DNA of 64,000 nucleotides, from assembly GCA_026393115.1 (NCBI GenBank), contig JAPLAU010000022.1, forward strand, positions 62,001 to 126,000. The letters run 5' to 3'. Below the pieces are notes generated by a model. That model had not been told where the DNA came from. It did no database searches and saw only the letters and a program-made list of their open reading frames with translations. The DNA is from Actinomycetota bacterium. Its GTDB lineage: Bacteria; Actinomycetota; Actinomycetes; S36-B12; CAIYMF01. Each line of letters begins with the position of its first letter. Positions within the stretch are counted from its first letter, which is position 1. Position numbers and translations under genes: made by a program. Of the stretch, positions 8,582-16,728 are shown one piece after another.

Positions 8582-8874
8582 GTTGCAGTGGCAGCGAACG
8601 CACCCATCGTGGCGTTGAGGTACTGGCGGTATTGCTTGGCGTAGAAGTCGGTGGCTCCCTTGGCAATCACATCCACGCGCTTGCCGTCGCCTGAGTCATT
8701 CCACACGCCGACCAGATGTTGCAAGGCGTGCTCGGTGGCCGGCCCTGGAACTCCGGGGCGGCGCAGTAGTTGTTCGGCTGCCTGCTCTCGTTCGCCAGGT
8801 GGTAGGGCGGCGACCGACATCACGAGTTCAGTGCGCGTCACGTCGCCATCGGCTGAAGCCTCGGTGTGTCCCAT
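8452..8874 (-). CDS. N-terminal reading frame of the same probably frameshifted gene
   Basis: The ATG start has a good ribosome binding site (GAGGGAGA, 5 nt spacing). About the first 105 residues look like real coding sequence, with a helical region rich in Glu/Arg, a FYAKQYRQYLN segment and a small hydrophobic stretch (MGAFAATATCALIG). After the C6 run (GTPR) the frame becomes Arg/Ser-rich, as expected for out-of-frame high-GC sequence, while the other frame continues sensibly with PRDSDSLREARAAMVEG. I therefore read these as two parts of one gene. No family is recognised. The alternatives are a sequencing error in the homopolymer, a true inactivating deletion, or programmed frameshifting. 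Confidence 0.55.
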   Translation of the reverse strand: MGHTEASADGDVTRTELVMSVAALPPGEREQAAEQLLRRPGVPGPATEHALQHLVGVWNDSGDGKRVDVIAKGATDFYAKQYRQYLNATMGAFAATATCALIGSGTPRATATHCAKRARQWSKAFPQHRRFLYSITSRSP

Positions 8875-8922
8875 CAGATGTCTCCCTCAGGCGGCTGCAG
8901 CACCCCCGCGAAGGTTAGCGCC

Positions 8923-9852
8923 TCAATCGAGGTACGACACCCCGGTGAGTCGCTCGGAAACGACCCACAGTCGATGTGCCGACTCGACGTCGCGCGCCGC
9001 CTTGTTCGGGGACACAACGCGCGGATGCCCCTTGAGTTCCATGAATCCGTCGGGCCCGATGTAGACACCGCCGGGAACTCCGGGGGCAGTGGCTGCGTAC
9101 AACTGCGGGAGCGCGCCCATCTCTGCCGATTGCGACATCATGCCGCCGAACGTGTGCGTCGCCTTTTCGCGCATTCCTGAAGTACCGGAGGCGGGACCGT
9201 TGGCCACCAAGCTGGTGCGCGAGGTGCCGGGGTGCGCTGCGATTGACAACAACGCGAGACCGGCCGCGTCGGCCCGGCGCTGAAGTTCGGAGGCAAACAG
9301 CAGGTTGGCCAACTTGCTCTGACCGTAGGCACGCCAGCTGCCGTACTTCTTGGCACCGTGGAGGTCTTCAAACGACATGCGGCCGAACTTGTGGGCGTTC
9401 GAACTCACGGTCACGACCCGTGCACCCGCACGGGAGGTGAGGGCGGGCAGGAGCAGGCCCGTAAGCGCGAAGTGGCCGAGGTGGTTGGTGGCCAACTGCC
9501 GTTCGAAGCCATCGACGGTGAGTTCGCGCGGAACGGCCATGACGCCAGCGTTATTCACCAGCAGATCGAGGCCGCCGGAGTGGCTGCCAAGCCACCCCTC
9601 GGCGAAGGTACGCACTGAGTCCTGAGTCGCCAGATCGAGAATTCCAAGCTCGATATCAGCGCCAGAAACCTGCTCGCGCACCATGGCGAGGGCCGCTTCT
9701 CCCTTGCCGGAGTCGCGGCAGGCGAGGGTCACGGAGGCTCCGTGGCGGGCCAATTCCAATGCCGTCACCAGCCCAAGCCCGGAATTGGCTCCGGTCACGA
9801 TGGCGGTGCGACCGTCGAGGGGCGGAATATCGGCAGCGGTCCAGTGGCTCAT
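8923..9852 (-). CDS. Short-chain dehydrogenase/reductase (retinol dehydrogenase-like)
   Basis: A 309-residue SDR. The cofactor-binding TGANSGLG lies near residue 20 and is followed by LACRDSGKGE, which has the Arg typical of NADP preference. NNAG lies near residue 100 and VVTVSSNAH holds the catalytic Ser. The catalytic YGQSK gives YxxxK. The extended C-terminus (HRLWVVSERLTGV) matches the retinol-dehydrogenase/WW-oxidoreductase-like group, which is common in actinobacteria and of mixed substrate. It is transcribed in the same direction as the frameshifted gene downstream, 48 bases away, and may share its transcript. Confidence 0.92.
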   Translation of the reverse strand: MSHWTAADIPPLDGRTAIVTGANSGLGLVTALELARHGASVTLACRDSGKGEAALAMVREQVSGADIELGILDLATQDSVRTFAEGWLGSHSGGLDLLVNNAGVMAVPRELTVDGFERQLATNHLGHFALTGLLLPALTSRAGARVVTVSSNAHKFGRMSFEDLHGAKKYGSWRAYGQSKLANLLFASELQRRADAAGLALLSIAAHPGTSRTSLVANGPASGTSGMREKATHTFGGMMSQSAEMGALPQLYAATAPGVPGGVYIGPDGFMELKGHPRVVSPNKAARDVESAHRLWVVSERLTGVSYLD

Positions 9853-9932
9853 CGGGCAACCCTCTCACTGTGAAGATGACCACGCGATGTGGGGGCTTGG
9901 CCACCTGTCGGCTATCCTCAAGGGCGCACCAC

Positions 9933-10005
9933 GCCCCAATAGCTCAGTCGGTAGAGCGTCTCCATGGTAAGGAGAAGGTCTACGGTTCGATTCCGTATTG
10001 GGGCT
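9933..10005 (+). tRNA. tRNA-Thr (GGT)
   Basis: A 73-nt cloverleaf: acceptor GCCCCAA with TTGGGGC, D arm GCTC...GAGC, anticodon stem TCTCC/GGAGA with loop ATGGTAA (anticodon GGT), T loop TTCGATT and discriminator T. Confidence 0.97.
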
Positions 10006-10022
10006 CGAGCAGGTCGTCGGCT

Positions 10023-10056
10023 CAAGTTCTCTCCATTAGACTGTGGAGAGAACTTG
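10023..10056 (+). promoter_or_regulatory. 12-bp inverted repeat with a TAGACT hexamer in its loop
   Basis: Perfect arms CAAGTTCTCTCC and GGAGAGAACTTG flank ATTAGACTGT, between tRNA-Thr and tRNA-Met. It may be a terminator or processing hairpin for tRNA-Thr. The loop also contains TAGACT, a good -10 hexamer for tRNA-Met/rpmG, but no clear -35 is seen. The role is therefore open. Confidence 0.6.
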
Positions 10057-10086
10057 GCCGGAGGCCGCGTTCCGTTGCACCACTAA

Positions 10087-10160
10087 GGCGGAGTAGCTCA
10101 GCCTGGTAGAGCAAGCGGCTCATAATCGCTGTGTCGCCGGTTCAAGTCCGGCCTCCGCTA
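10087..10160 (+). tRNA. tRNA-Met (CAT)
   Basis: A 74-nt cloverleaf: acceptor GGCGGAG with CTCCGCT (one G-U pair), anticodon loop CTCATAA, T stem GCCGG/CCGGC and discriminator A. The anticodon stem lacks the three G:C pairs of initiator tRNA, so it is an elongator type. A lysidine-modified tRNA-Ile cannot be excluded from sequence alone. Confidence 0.95.
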
Positions 10161-10269
10161 CACCCAAGCGCGCGGTCACCAACCGCGCGGTTCGTTCCGC
10201 AAGGCAGTGGGAAGGTCCCACTGCCGCCACCTCGGGCCTCGTGCCCGGGGCCGACCCGAAGGAAGCATC

Positions 10270-10437
10270 GTGGCCAAGGCGTCCGACGTCCGCCCCAAGA
10301 TCACGCTCGCATGCGCCGATTGCAAGCACCGCAACTACATCACCAAGAAGAACCGGCGCAACGACCCTGACCGCATCGAGCTCAACAAGTTCTGCCCCAA
10401 CTGCAACAAGCACACTTCACACAAGGAAACCCGCTAA
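10270..10437 (+). CDS. rpmG: 50S ribosomal protein L33
   Basis: A 55-residue L33 of full length. It keeps both zinc-binding pairs, CADC and CPNC, so it is the zinc-dependent (C+) form. That form can be replaced by a zinc-free paralogue under zinc limitation in some actinobacteria. The GTG start has AAGGAAG 5 nt upstream. The tRNA-Thr/tRNA-Met/rpmG/hadA/hadB order is common in Actinomycetota. Confidence 0.97.
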   Translation: MAKASDVRPKITLACADCKHRNYITKKNRRNDPDRIELNKFCPNCNKHTSHKETR

Positions 10438-10490
10438 CCGCTGCCGACGGGTTTCCACTCCGCCGGGGCTTCGACGCACGAGGAGATCGC

Positions 10491-11303
10491 ATGGGACGCC
10501 TAGATGACCGGGTTGCGATTGTTACTGGCAGCGGAAGGGGCATCGGCCGCGCCACTGCATTGCGTCTCGCACGCGATGGTGCTGCGGTCGTGGTTAATGA
10601 CCTCGACAACGGTCCTGCGGAAGAAACCGTGGGGCTGATAGTCGCTGAAGGTGGTCAGGCTGCGCTCTGCGTGGCCAACACGGTCGACCTCGACGACGCC
10701 AAGCGCGTCGTGCAGACGGCGATCGACTCCTTTGGCAAGCTCGACATTGTCATCAATAACGCCGGAACTACGCGCGACAAAATGTTCCACGGTCTCGATG
10801 ACGAACTCTTCGACTTCGTGCTTGACGCCAACTTGCGCACCGGATACCACACCACGCTCGCGGCGATGCCGTACATGCGCGAGGTCGCCAAGAAGGAAAT
10901 GGCCGAGAACGGCGGACGCCCGCTGTATCACCGCAAGATCGTGTTCACGTCATCGGTTGCGGCGCTGATGGGAAATCCCGGCCAGTTCAACTACACCGCT
11001 GCCAAGGGCGCCATCATCGCCATCACCAAAACGCTCGCCCGCGAGCTCGGACCGTTTGGTATCAACGTCAATGCCGTTGCTCCGGGCTTCGTTGAGACCC
11101 GCCTCACGCAGGCCAAGAGCGATGGCGACACCTACGGAATTCCCGAGCAGATGCGGCAGATGAGTTTGATGCTGATTGCGCTGGGCCGTCTCGGTGAGCC
11201 CGAAGACATTGCGAACGTGCACGCATTCCTGGCGTCGTCGGATTCGGACTTCATCTCGGGTGTGACGATTCCCGTGACCGGCGGTCAATTGGGAGGCATG
11301 TAG
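10491..11303 (+). CDS. Short-chain dehydrogenase/reductase (FabG-like 3-oxoacyl reductase family)
   Basis: A 270-residue SDR with the Rossmann TGSGRGIGRATA near residue 14, NDLDN after beta-2, NNAGTTRD, a VFTSSVAAL serine and the catalytic YTAAK. The ending SGVTIPVTGGQLGGM is typical. It sits immediately ahead of two MaoC-type dehydratase genes, 2 bases before the first. A role as 3-hydroxyacyl dehydrogenase/3-oxoacyl reductase in the same acyl-chain pathway is therefore likely; the exact substrate is inferred. An insertion near residues 128-145 (YMREVAKKEMAENGGRP) lengthens the region before the catalytic Ser compared with FabG. Confidence 0.92.
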   Translation: MGRLDDRVAIVTGSGRGIGRATALRLARDGAAVVVNDLDNGPAEETVGLIVAEGGQAALCVANTVDLDDAKRVVQTAIDSFGKLDIVINNAGTTRDKMFHGLDDELFDFVLDANLRTGYHTTLAAMPYMREVAKKEMAENGGRPLYHRKIVFTSSVAALMGNPGQFNYTAAKGAIIAITKTLARELGPFGINVNAVAPGFVETRLTQAKSDGDTYGIPEQMRQMSLMLIALGRLGEPEDIANVHAFLASSDSDFISGVTIPVTGGQLGGM

Positions 11304-11305
11304 TC

Positions 11306-11761
11306 ATGGCGCTCAATCCTGAATTTGTGGGGCGTACCTACGCGGCGTCGGCGCCGTATTTGGTCGGTCGAGAGAAGATTCGCGAATTCGCGAATTCGAT
11401 CGGCGATCGCAATCCTGCCTTCCACGATGTCGAGGCGGCACGCGCTCTGGGCTATTCCGATGTCATTGCGCCCCCGACGTTTCCCGTCGTCATTTCGATG
11501 ACGGCGCTGGCGACTGCGATGTTCGATCCCGAACTCGGACTCGACTACTCGCGGGTTGTGCACGGCGAGCAGCGCTTCAACTACTCGCGTCCGGTGGTCG
11601 CGGGTGACTCCCTGGTGTGCGTACCGACCATCGATGGCATTCGATCGGCGGCCGGCAACGACCTCATCACAGTGCGCGGCGAGATCAGCACCGAAGCCGG
11701 CGAACATGTGGTCACCACGTACGCGACGATCGTGTCGCGCGGAACTGCGGAGGAGAACTGA
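11306..11761 (+). CDS. hadA: MaoC-like dehydratase subunit A (HadA family, N-terminal hot-dog)
   Basis: A 151-residue hot-dog fold protein of the HadA/FAS1-like dehydratase family. It has GRTYAASAPYLVGREKIREF, then GDRNPAFHDVEAARALGYSD and APPTFPVVISM. In the mycobacterial HadAB enzyme this subunit binds the substrate chain while HadB supplies the catalytic residues. The order SDR-hadA-hadB-murB supports the call. The acyl substrate in this organism is unknown, and there is no sign of mycolate synthesis in the window. Confidence 0.88.
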   Translation: MALNPEFVGRTYAASAPYLVGREKIREFANSIGDRNPAFHDVEAARALGYSDVIAPPTFPVVISMTALATAMFDPELGLDYSRVVHGEQRFNYSRPVVAGDSLVCVPTIDGIRSAAGNDLITVRGEISTEAGEHVVTTYATIVSRGTAEEN

Positions 11762-11762
11762 C

Positions 11763-12191
11763 ATGGCTGCCTCTGTGCGATATGACGATGTCGAGGTTGG
11801 AACCCAACTTCCGTCCAAGAGTTTTCCGTTGCAGCGTGTGAACTTGGTGATGTACGCCGGGGCCTCAGGCGACTTCAACATCATTCACTGGAACGAGCGC
11901 ATCGCTACCGCTGTGGGGCTTCCCAACGTCATTGCGCACGGCATGCTGACCATGGCGTCGGCTGGCCGCGTGGTCACCGATTGGCTCGGCGACCCTGGCG
12001 CGCTCGTCGACTACGGAGTTCGTATGACGCGGCCGGTCGTTGTTCCTGACGACGATCGTGGCGCGGTGGTTGAAGTGTCGGGCGTGGTCGGCGCGAAGCT
12101 CGACGATGGCCTCGTGCGCATCGATCTCACCGCCACCAGCGAAGGACAAACGGTTCTGGGTAAGGCCCAGGCAGTCGTTCGCCTCGCCTGA
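11763..12191 (+). CDS. hadB: MaoC-like dehydratase subunit B (HadB family)
   Basis: A 142-residue MaoC-type hydratase. The hydratase signature SGDFNIIHWNE carries the catalytic Asp and His, followed by GLPNVIAHGMLTMA. It starts one base after the hadA stop, which points to a heterodimer with it. It would catalyse (3R)-hydroxyacyl thioester dehydration. It is 11 bases from murB, so the acyl and cell-wall genes share a transcript. Confidence 0.9.
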   Translation: MAASVRYDDVEVGTQLPSKSFPLQRVNLVMYAGASGDFNIIHWNERIATAVGLPNVIAHGMLTMASAGRVVTDWLGDPGALVDYGVRMTRPVVVPDDDRGAVVEVSGVVGAKLDDGLVRIDLTATSEGQTVLGKAQAVVRLA

Positions 12192-12202
12192 GTTCAACGC
12201 TG

Positions 12203-13231
12203 ATGCCGGTGCTGCGCGACGAGCCCCTTGCTCGTCACACCTCCTTTCGATTGGGCGGTGCTGCGCGGTCGTTCATTGAATGCACGACCGATGCCGAACT
12301 CATTGAAGCGGTCGCCGCGGCCGATGACGATGCGTTGATTCTTGGTGGCGGTAGCAATGTGCTGGTGGCAGATGGCGTGATCGATCGTCCTGTCATTGCT
12401 GTGCGTACGAGTGGTGTCACTGTTGCCGTTGACGCGTGTGCGGGTGCGTGGGTCACTGTCGCTGCGGGCGAGACATGGGATGCGTTGGTCGAGCGTGCAG
12501 TCGGCGAGGGCTGGCGCGGAATTGAGGCGCTGTCAGGGATTCCGGGCCTTGTCGGGGCGACTCCCATTCAAAATGTTGGTGCCTATGGTCAGGAAGTTGC
12601 TGGCACCGTGGCGCGCGTGCGTGCCTTCGATCGGCAGGCGAAGTCGGTCGTCACGATTGCCGGACCCGACTGCGGATTCGACTACCGATGGTCGATGTTC
12701 AAGGCCGAACCCGGGCGTTACGTCGTGCTCGATGTGGCCTTCCAGTTCAAACTCGGCGACCGTTCCGAACCCGTGCGCTACGCCGAGTTGGCGCGAACGC
12801 TCGGTGTTGCCGAGGGTGAACGCGCCGCACTTTCCGACGTGCGTTCTGCGGTGCTCGAGCTGCGCGGCAGCAAGGGCATGGTGCTGGACGACGCCGATCA
12901 CGACTCGTGGAGTGCCGGCTCGTTCTTCCTCAATCCGGTGGTCGAAAACGGTTTCCCCTTGCCCGACGGTGCGGTGACTTTTCCACAGACTGACGGCCGC
13001 ATGAAAGTCAGTGCGGCCTGGCTCATCGGCGCCGCGGGATTCGAGCGCGGCTTCGCGCTGGAAGGATCTGCCGCGGGTATTTCCACGAAACACGCGCTGG
13101 CGCTGACCAATCGCGGAGGGGCTTCGGCCGCGGACGTTCTTGCCCTCGCTCGCGTCGTGCGCGGTGGCGTGCGGGAACGATTCGGAATCACCCTCGAACC
13201 TGAACCCCTACTCATCGGCTGCGCGCTGTGA
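12203..13231 (+). CDS. murB: UDP-N-acetylenolpyruvoylglucosamine reductase
   Basis: A 342-residue MurB, which makes UDP-N-acetylmuramate by NADPH-dependent reduction in the cytoplasm. The N-terminus has LARHTSFRLGGAA. The FAD-binding domain has LILGGGSNVLVAD and ALSGIPGLVGATPIQNVGAY. The catalytic Ser lies in SAGSFFLNPVV (proton donor), and the end carries KHALALTNRGGASA. The length and the extra 220-260 region (AVLELRGSKGMVLDD) match the actinobacterial type I form. Its 3' end faces the aminotransferase gene 21 bases away. Confidence 0.97.
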   Translation: MPVLRDEPLARHTSFRLGGAARSFIECTTDAELIEAVAAADDDALILGGGSNVLVADGVIDRPVIAVRTSGVTVAVDACAGAWVTVAAGETWDALVERAVGEGWRGIEALSGIPGLVGATPIQNVGAYGQEVAGTVARVRAFDRQAKSVVTIAGPDCGFDYRWSMFKAEPGRYVVLDVAFQFKLGDRSEPVRYAELARTLGVAEGERAALSDVRSAVLELRGSKGMVLDDADHDSWSAGSFFLNPVVENGFPLPDGAVTFPQTDGRMKVSAAWLIGAAGFERGFALEGSAAGISTKHALALTNRGGASAADVLALARVVRGGVRERFGITLEPEPLLIGCAL

Positions 13232-13252
13232 CCCCTCATGTCACAGAAGGAG

Positions 13253-14470
13253 TTACTCGGCGAGGAGGCTGGCCATCCGTCCGACGCCCTCGACGAGGTC
13301 GTCATCGCCCAATGCGTACGACAGTCGCAAGTATCCGGGCGTGCCAAATGCTTCGCCCGGAACCACGGCCACCTCAGCCTCGTCGAGGATGAGCGCGGCA
13401 AGTTCGGCGCTCGTCGTCGCAGTGACCCCGCGAATCGTGCGACCGAGCACTCCCTTGACCGACGGATAGCAGTAGAAAGCACCCTCGGGCTCGGGGCAGG
13501 TCACCCCGTCGATGCCGTTGAGCATCGTCGTCATGGTGAGGCGACGGCGATCGAACGCCGTGCGCATCATCTCGACGGCCGACAGATCGCCGCTGACGGC
13601 AGCAAGCGCGGCCACCTGCGACACGTTGGCCACGTTCGACGTCGAGTGCGACTGCAAGTTGGTGGCAGCCTTGACGATGTCGGCGGGCCCGATGAGCCAT
13701 CCCACCCGCCAGCCCGTCATCGCGTACGTCTTGGCCACACCGTTGACGACGATGCAGCGGTCAGCCAGTGCAGGCACAAGCGTTGGCATGGAAGCGAATT
13801 GCGCCGAACCGTAGATGAGGTGCTCGTAGATTTCGTCGGTCACAACCCACAACCCGCGCTCAACAGCCCACTGTCCGATGGCCTCGACCTCGGCGGGGGA
13901 GTAGACCGCACCCGTGGGGTTCGACGGCGACACGAACACCAACGTGGTGGTGCGCGGCGTCAGCGCGGCCTCGAGCTGCTCAATCGAAGCTCGGTAGCCG
14001 GACCCCTCATCGGTCATGACCTCGACTGGAACTCCGCCGGCGAGGCGAATCGACTCGGGGTACGTCGTCCAGTAGGGGGCGGGCAGGAGCACCTCGTCGC
14101 CAGGGTTGAGTAGCGCCGCGAAGGCGTTGTACAGCGCCTGCTTGCCACCGTTGGTGATCAGCACCTGGGCAGGGGAAACGTCGAATCCTGAGTCGCGCAG
14201 CGTCTTAGCGGCCACGGCTTCCTTGAGCACCGGAAGGCCACCGGCTGGCGTGTAGCGGTGCCAGCGAGGGTCGCGGCATGCCGCCACTGCGGCCTCGACG
14301 ATGTAGTCGGGAGTGGGAAAGTCAGGTTCCCCCGCTCCGAAACCGATGACGGGTCGTCCGGCGGCCTGCAAGGCCTTGGCCTTGGCATCAACGGCGAGGG
14401 TGGCCGATTCGGCGATCGCGCCTACCCGGAGGGAGACTCGTCCAGTGCGGGATGGGGTGCTCGAAGTCAT
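13253..14470 (-). CDS. aspC: Class-I pyridoxal-phosphate aminotransferase (aspartate aminotransferase family)
   Basis: A 405-residue fold-type I aminotransferase. It has [41 protein letters not shown] and [18 protein letters not shown]. The PLP lysine lies in [18 protein letters not shown], and the C-terminus ends in [14 protein letters not shown]. It is most like bacterial subgroup Ib aspartate aminotransferases. The ATG is chosen because GGGAGG lies 7 nt upstream; a longer frame reading upstream has no family similarity. In many actinobacteria this gene is next to tRNA-Trp/secE, as here. Confidence 0.93.
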   Translation of the reverse strand: MTSSTPSRTGRVSLRVGAIAESATLAVDAKAKALQAAGRPVIGFGAGEPDFPTPDYIVEAAVAACRDPRWHRYTPAGGLPVLKEAVAAKTLRDSGFDVSPAQVLITNGGKQALYNAFAALLNPGDEVLLPAPYWTTYPESIRLAGGVPVEVMTDEGSGYRASIEQLEAALTPRTTTLVFVSPSNPTGAVYSPAEVEAIGQWAVERGLWVVTDEIYEHLIYGSAQFASMPTLVPALADRCIVVNGVAKTYAMTGWRVGWLIGPADIVKAATNLQSHSTSNVANVSQVAALAAVSGDLSAVEMMRTAFDRRRLTMTTMLNGIDGVTCPEPEGAFYCYPSVKGVLGRTIRGVTATTSAELAALILDEAEVAVVPGEAFGTPGYLRLSYALGDDDLVEGVGRMASLLAE

Positions 14471-14518
14471 GCTGTGATCCTCCCAGATCGCCTGAGAATG
14501 GCTCGTCGTGGGAGGCGG

Positions 14519-14549
14519 TTGGACCCAGACACCCCACACGGAATACACT
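14519..14549 (+). promoter_or_regulatory. Probable promoter for tRNA-Trp-secE-nusG
   Basis: TTGGAC and TACACT separated by 19 bases (or TGGACC with 18), placed 69 nt before tRNA-Trp. The same arrangement recurs before rpoB and infA. Confidence 0.5.
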
Positions 14550-14617
14550 CGTCGGGCGGTGGCTACCCACCCGTGCGTGAGCCTGCCCGCAGGCTGTTTT
14601 CTCGTGCAGCCGCCTCA

Positions 14618-14690
14618 AGGGTCGTAGCTCAATTGGTAGAGCACCGGTCTCCAAAACCGGCGGTTGGGGGTTCAATTCCCTCCGGCCCTG
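14618..14690 (+). tRNA. tRNA-Trp (CCA)
   Basis: A 73-nt cloverleaf: acceptor AGGGTCG with CGGCCCT (one G-U), D arm GCTC...GAGC, anticodon stem CCGGT/ACCGG with loop CTCCAAA (anticodon CCA), T loop TTCAATT and discriminator G. Location just upstream of secE is classic for actinobacteria. Confidence 0.97.
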
Positions 14691-14725
14691 CGTTGCCGGT
14701 CTGGCAAGTTCGGGCCGGAGCCACT

Positions 14726-14743
14726 CCAGTGGCCCGCCACTGG
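14726..14743 (+). terminator. Short palindromic hairpin after tRNA-Trp
   Basis: CCAGTGGC and GCCACTGG around CC, 35 nt after the tRNA. There is no T-run, so it may be a processing or weak termination site rather than a stop, because secE follows closely. Confidence 0.45.
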
Positions 14744-14835
14744 TTAGCACGACCAGTACGACCAGCACGATGCTCCACCAGTACGACCAGCACCACCAGC
14801 AGGCACCGAACATCGACGAGAACGGAAGCGACAAC

Positions 14836-15072
14836 GTGGCGAAGAACGACACTGCGGGGACGGCCAAGAGCCGACCTGGCATGTTCACGCGCCTCGGCAC
14901 GTTCTACCGCCAGGTGATTGCCGAACTGCGCAAGGTCATTTGGCCCACGCGCAAGGAATTGATCACCTACACCTGGGTGGTCATCGTGTTCGTCACCGCC
15001 GTCTCGCTGTTCGTTGCGGCCCTTGACTACGTTTTCGGTAAGACCGTGCTCGCCGTCTTCGGTGGCGGCTAA
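14836..15072 (+). CDS. secE: Preprotein translocase subunit SecE
   Basis: A 78-residue SecE of the single-membrane-span bacterial type. The amphipathic [20 protein letters not shown] precedes one transmembrane helix ([24 protein letters not shown]). It clamps SecY in the SecYEG channel. The GTG start has GGAAG upstream and gives the normal cytosolic tail. It is followed by nusG in the standard secE-nusG-rplK order. The region upstream contains two copies of AGTACGACCAGCAC. Confidence 0.96.
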   Translation: MAKNDTAGTAKSRPGMFTRLGTFYRQVIAELRKVIWPTRKELITYTWVVIVFVTAVSLFVAALDYVFGKTVLAVFGGG

Positions 15073-15122
15073 CACTTCGTTCATTCCACCTTCCCCACCT
15101 CTTACCTCTGGAGCGACCCGCA

Positions 15123-16133
15123 GTGACTGAGCAAGACAACACCGCGAACTCAGCTGTGGCCGACGCTTGGGCTGCCGCGCTCGCCCGTGCCGACACTGAC
15201 GAGGGCGCTGCGCCGGCCGACGAGGTCGATGAGGCCGTTGCCGAGGCGATCGTTGCTGAGGTCATTGCCGAAGAGGCCGTCGAAGAAGCGATTGTGGCTG
15301 AACTCGTCGCTGAAGAGGCCGTCGAAGAAGCTCTCATTGCCGATGCGGTTGCCGAACTCATCGTCGAGACCTCCGACGATGACGAACTCATCGTCGAGGC
15401 CATCCTCGAGGCCGATATCGCAACTGAAATTGCCGAAGAGGCCATTGCGGAAGCCGAAATTGCCGCCGAGATCGCCGACGAGGCAGTTCTCGACGCAGTG
15501 GTTGCCGACGCCATTGCCGAGCAATTGCTCGAAGAGGAACTCGACCCTGAGGAAGAGTTCCGCCGCATGCTGTCCGAAGCCCTCGGCGACTGGTACGTCA
15601 TTCACTCTTACGCAGGTTTTGAAAACCGGGTGCGCACCAACCTCGAGAGCCGCATCACCACGATGAACATGGAAGACGAAATCTTCCAAGTTGAGGTGCC
15701 AATCGAAGAGGTCATCGAGTTCAAGAACGGCGTCAAGAAGCAGGTCAAGCGCAACAAGTTCCCTGGCTACGTCCTCGTGCGCATGGAACTGACCGACGAG
15801 TCGTGGGGCGTCGTGCGTCACACCCCGGGAGTCACGGGATTCGTTGGCCACGCTCACCAACCCAGCCCGCTGTCCTTCGACGAGGTCTACTCGATCCTCG
15901 CGCCGAAGTCGGAAAAGAAGGGTGCCCCCGGTACCCCAGGCGGCGAAGTCATTTCGCGCATCGTCGATTTCGAGGTCGGCGAACCCGTCACGATCATCGA
16001 AGGCGCCTTCGCCACGATGCAGGCCACGATCTCTGAGATCACGCCTGAGTCGCAGAAGGTCATTGTCATGGTCGAACTGTTCGGTCGCGAAACTCCGGTC
16101 GAACTCACATTCGCCCAGATCGAAAAGGGCTGA
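15123..16133 (+). CDS. nusG: Transcription elongation/antitermination factor NusG with long acidic N-terminal extension
   Basis: A 336-residue NusG, versus about 180 for the conserved core. The core starts near residue 155 with [20 protein letters not shown] (NGN domain, RNA polymerase binding). It continues with [13 protein letters not shown] and ends in the KOW domain ([18 protein letters not shown]). Residues of about 30-145 consist almost only of Ala, Glu, Val, Ile, Leu and Asp with no Lys or Arg, in loose repeats such as AEEAVEEA. Shorter acidic extensions are known in actinobacterial NusG; this one is long and unusually rich in Ile/Val. The GTG start is directly after GGAGCG and leads the only long frame. 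The role of the extension is unknown. Confidence 0.96.
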   Translation: MTEQDNTANSAVADAWAAALARADTDEGAAPADEVDEAVAEAIVAEVIAEEAVEEAIVAELVAEEAVEEALIADAVAELIVETSDDDELIVEAILEADIATEIAEEAIAEAEIAAEIADEAVLDAVVADAIAEQLLEEELDPEEEFRRMLSEALGDWYVIHSYAGFENRVRTNLESRITTMNMEDEIFQVEVPIEEVIEFKNGVKKQVKRNKFPGYVLVRMELTDESWGVVRHTPGVTGFVGHAHQPSPLSFDEVYSILAPKSEKKGAPGTPGGEVISRIVDFEVGEPVTIIEGAFATMQATISEITPESQKVIVMVELFGRETPVELTFAQIEKG

Positions 16134-16191
16134 ACCCCACCAGTCTCCCGGCCCCACCGGGCGAGCATCACCAACAACAAGGAACGAGCAC

Positions 16192-16629
16192 ATGCCTCCG
16201 AAGAAGAAGAAGAAGATCACTGGTCTGATCAAGTTGCAGATCCAGGCGGGCGCGGCCAACCCGGCCCCTCCTGTCGGTCCTGCTCTCGGTCAGCACGGCG
16301 TGAACATCATGGAGTTCTGCAAGGCCTATAACGAGGCCACGGAAAGCCAGCGAGGTCAGGTCATTCCGGTCGAAATCACGGTCTACGAAGACCGTTCCTT
16401 CGACTTCAAGCTCAAGACCCCGCCGGCCTCGCGCCTCATTCTCAAGGCCGCTGGCCTCGAGAAGGGCTCGTCGATTCCGCAGAAGACCAAGGTCGGATCG
16501 CTCACGCGCGAGCAGGTTCGCGAAATTGCCACCACCAAGTTGCCCGACCTCAACGCCAACGACATTGATGCGGCGATGAAGATCATTGAGGGCACCGCAC
16601 GTCAGATGGGCGTCACGATCTCTGGCTGA
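16192..16629 (+). CDS. rplK: 50S ribosomal protein L11
   Basis: A 145-residue L11 that binds the GTPase-associated centre of 23S rRNA. It has [20 protein letters not shown], the proline-rich N-terminal domain, and an RNA-binding C-terminal domain ([20 protein letters not shown]). The lysine-rich start [10 protein letters not shown] is longer than usual. The nusG-rplK-rplA order is standard. Confidence 0.98.
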   Translation: MPPKKKKKITGLIKLQIQAGAANPAPPVGPALGQHGVNIMEFCKAYNEATESQRGQVIPVEITVYEDRSFDFKLKTPPASRLILKAAGLEKGSSIPQKTKVGSLTREQVREIATTKLPDLNANDIDAAMKIIEGTARQMGVTISG

Positions 16630-16728
16630 TCGAACGCCTGCACCACGTGGGAGGGCCGCTGCGGCCCGTCAACCACACCACTCGATGGCTCGTCGCTTCG
16701 GCGGGCCCTGACCTAAAGGATCGATGAG

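Noticed and set aside
10087-10160. tRNA-Met as initiator tRNA
   Set aside because: It lacks the three G:C pairs in the anticodon stem and has a paired first acceptor position.
15150-16259. A 369-codon minus-strand frame opposite nusG
   Set aside because: It is the mirror of a low-complexity GC-rich gene. Phe/Asn/Gly-rich composition, no binding site and complete overlap with nusG mark it as a shadow frame.
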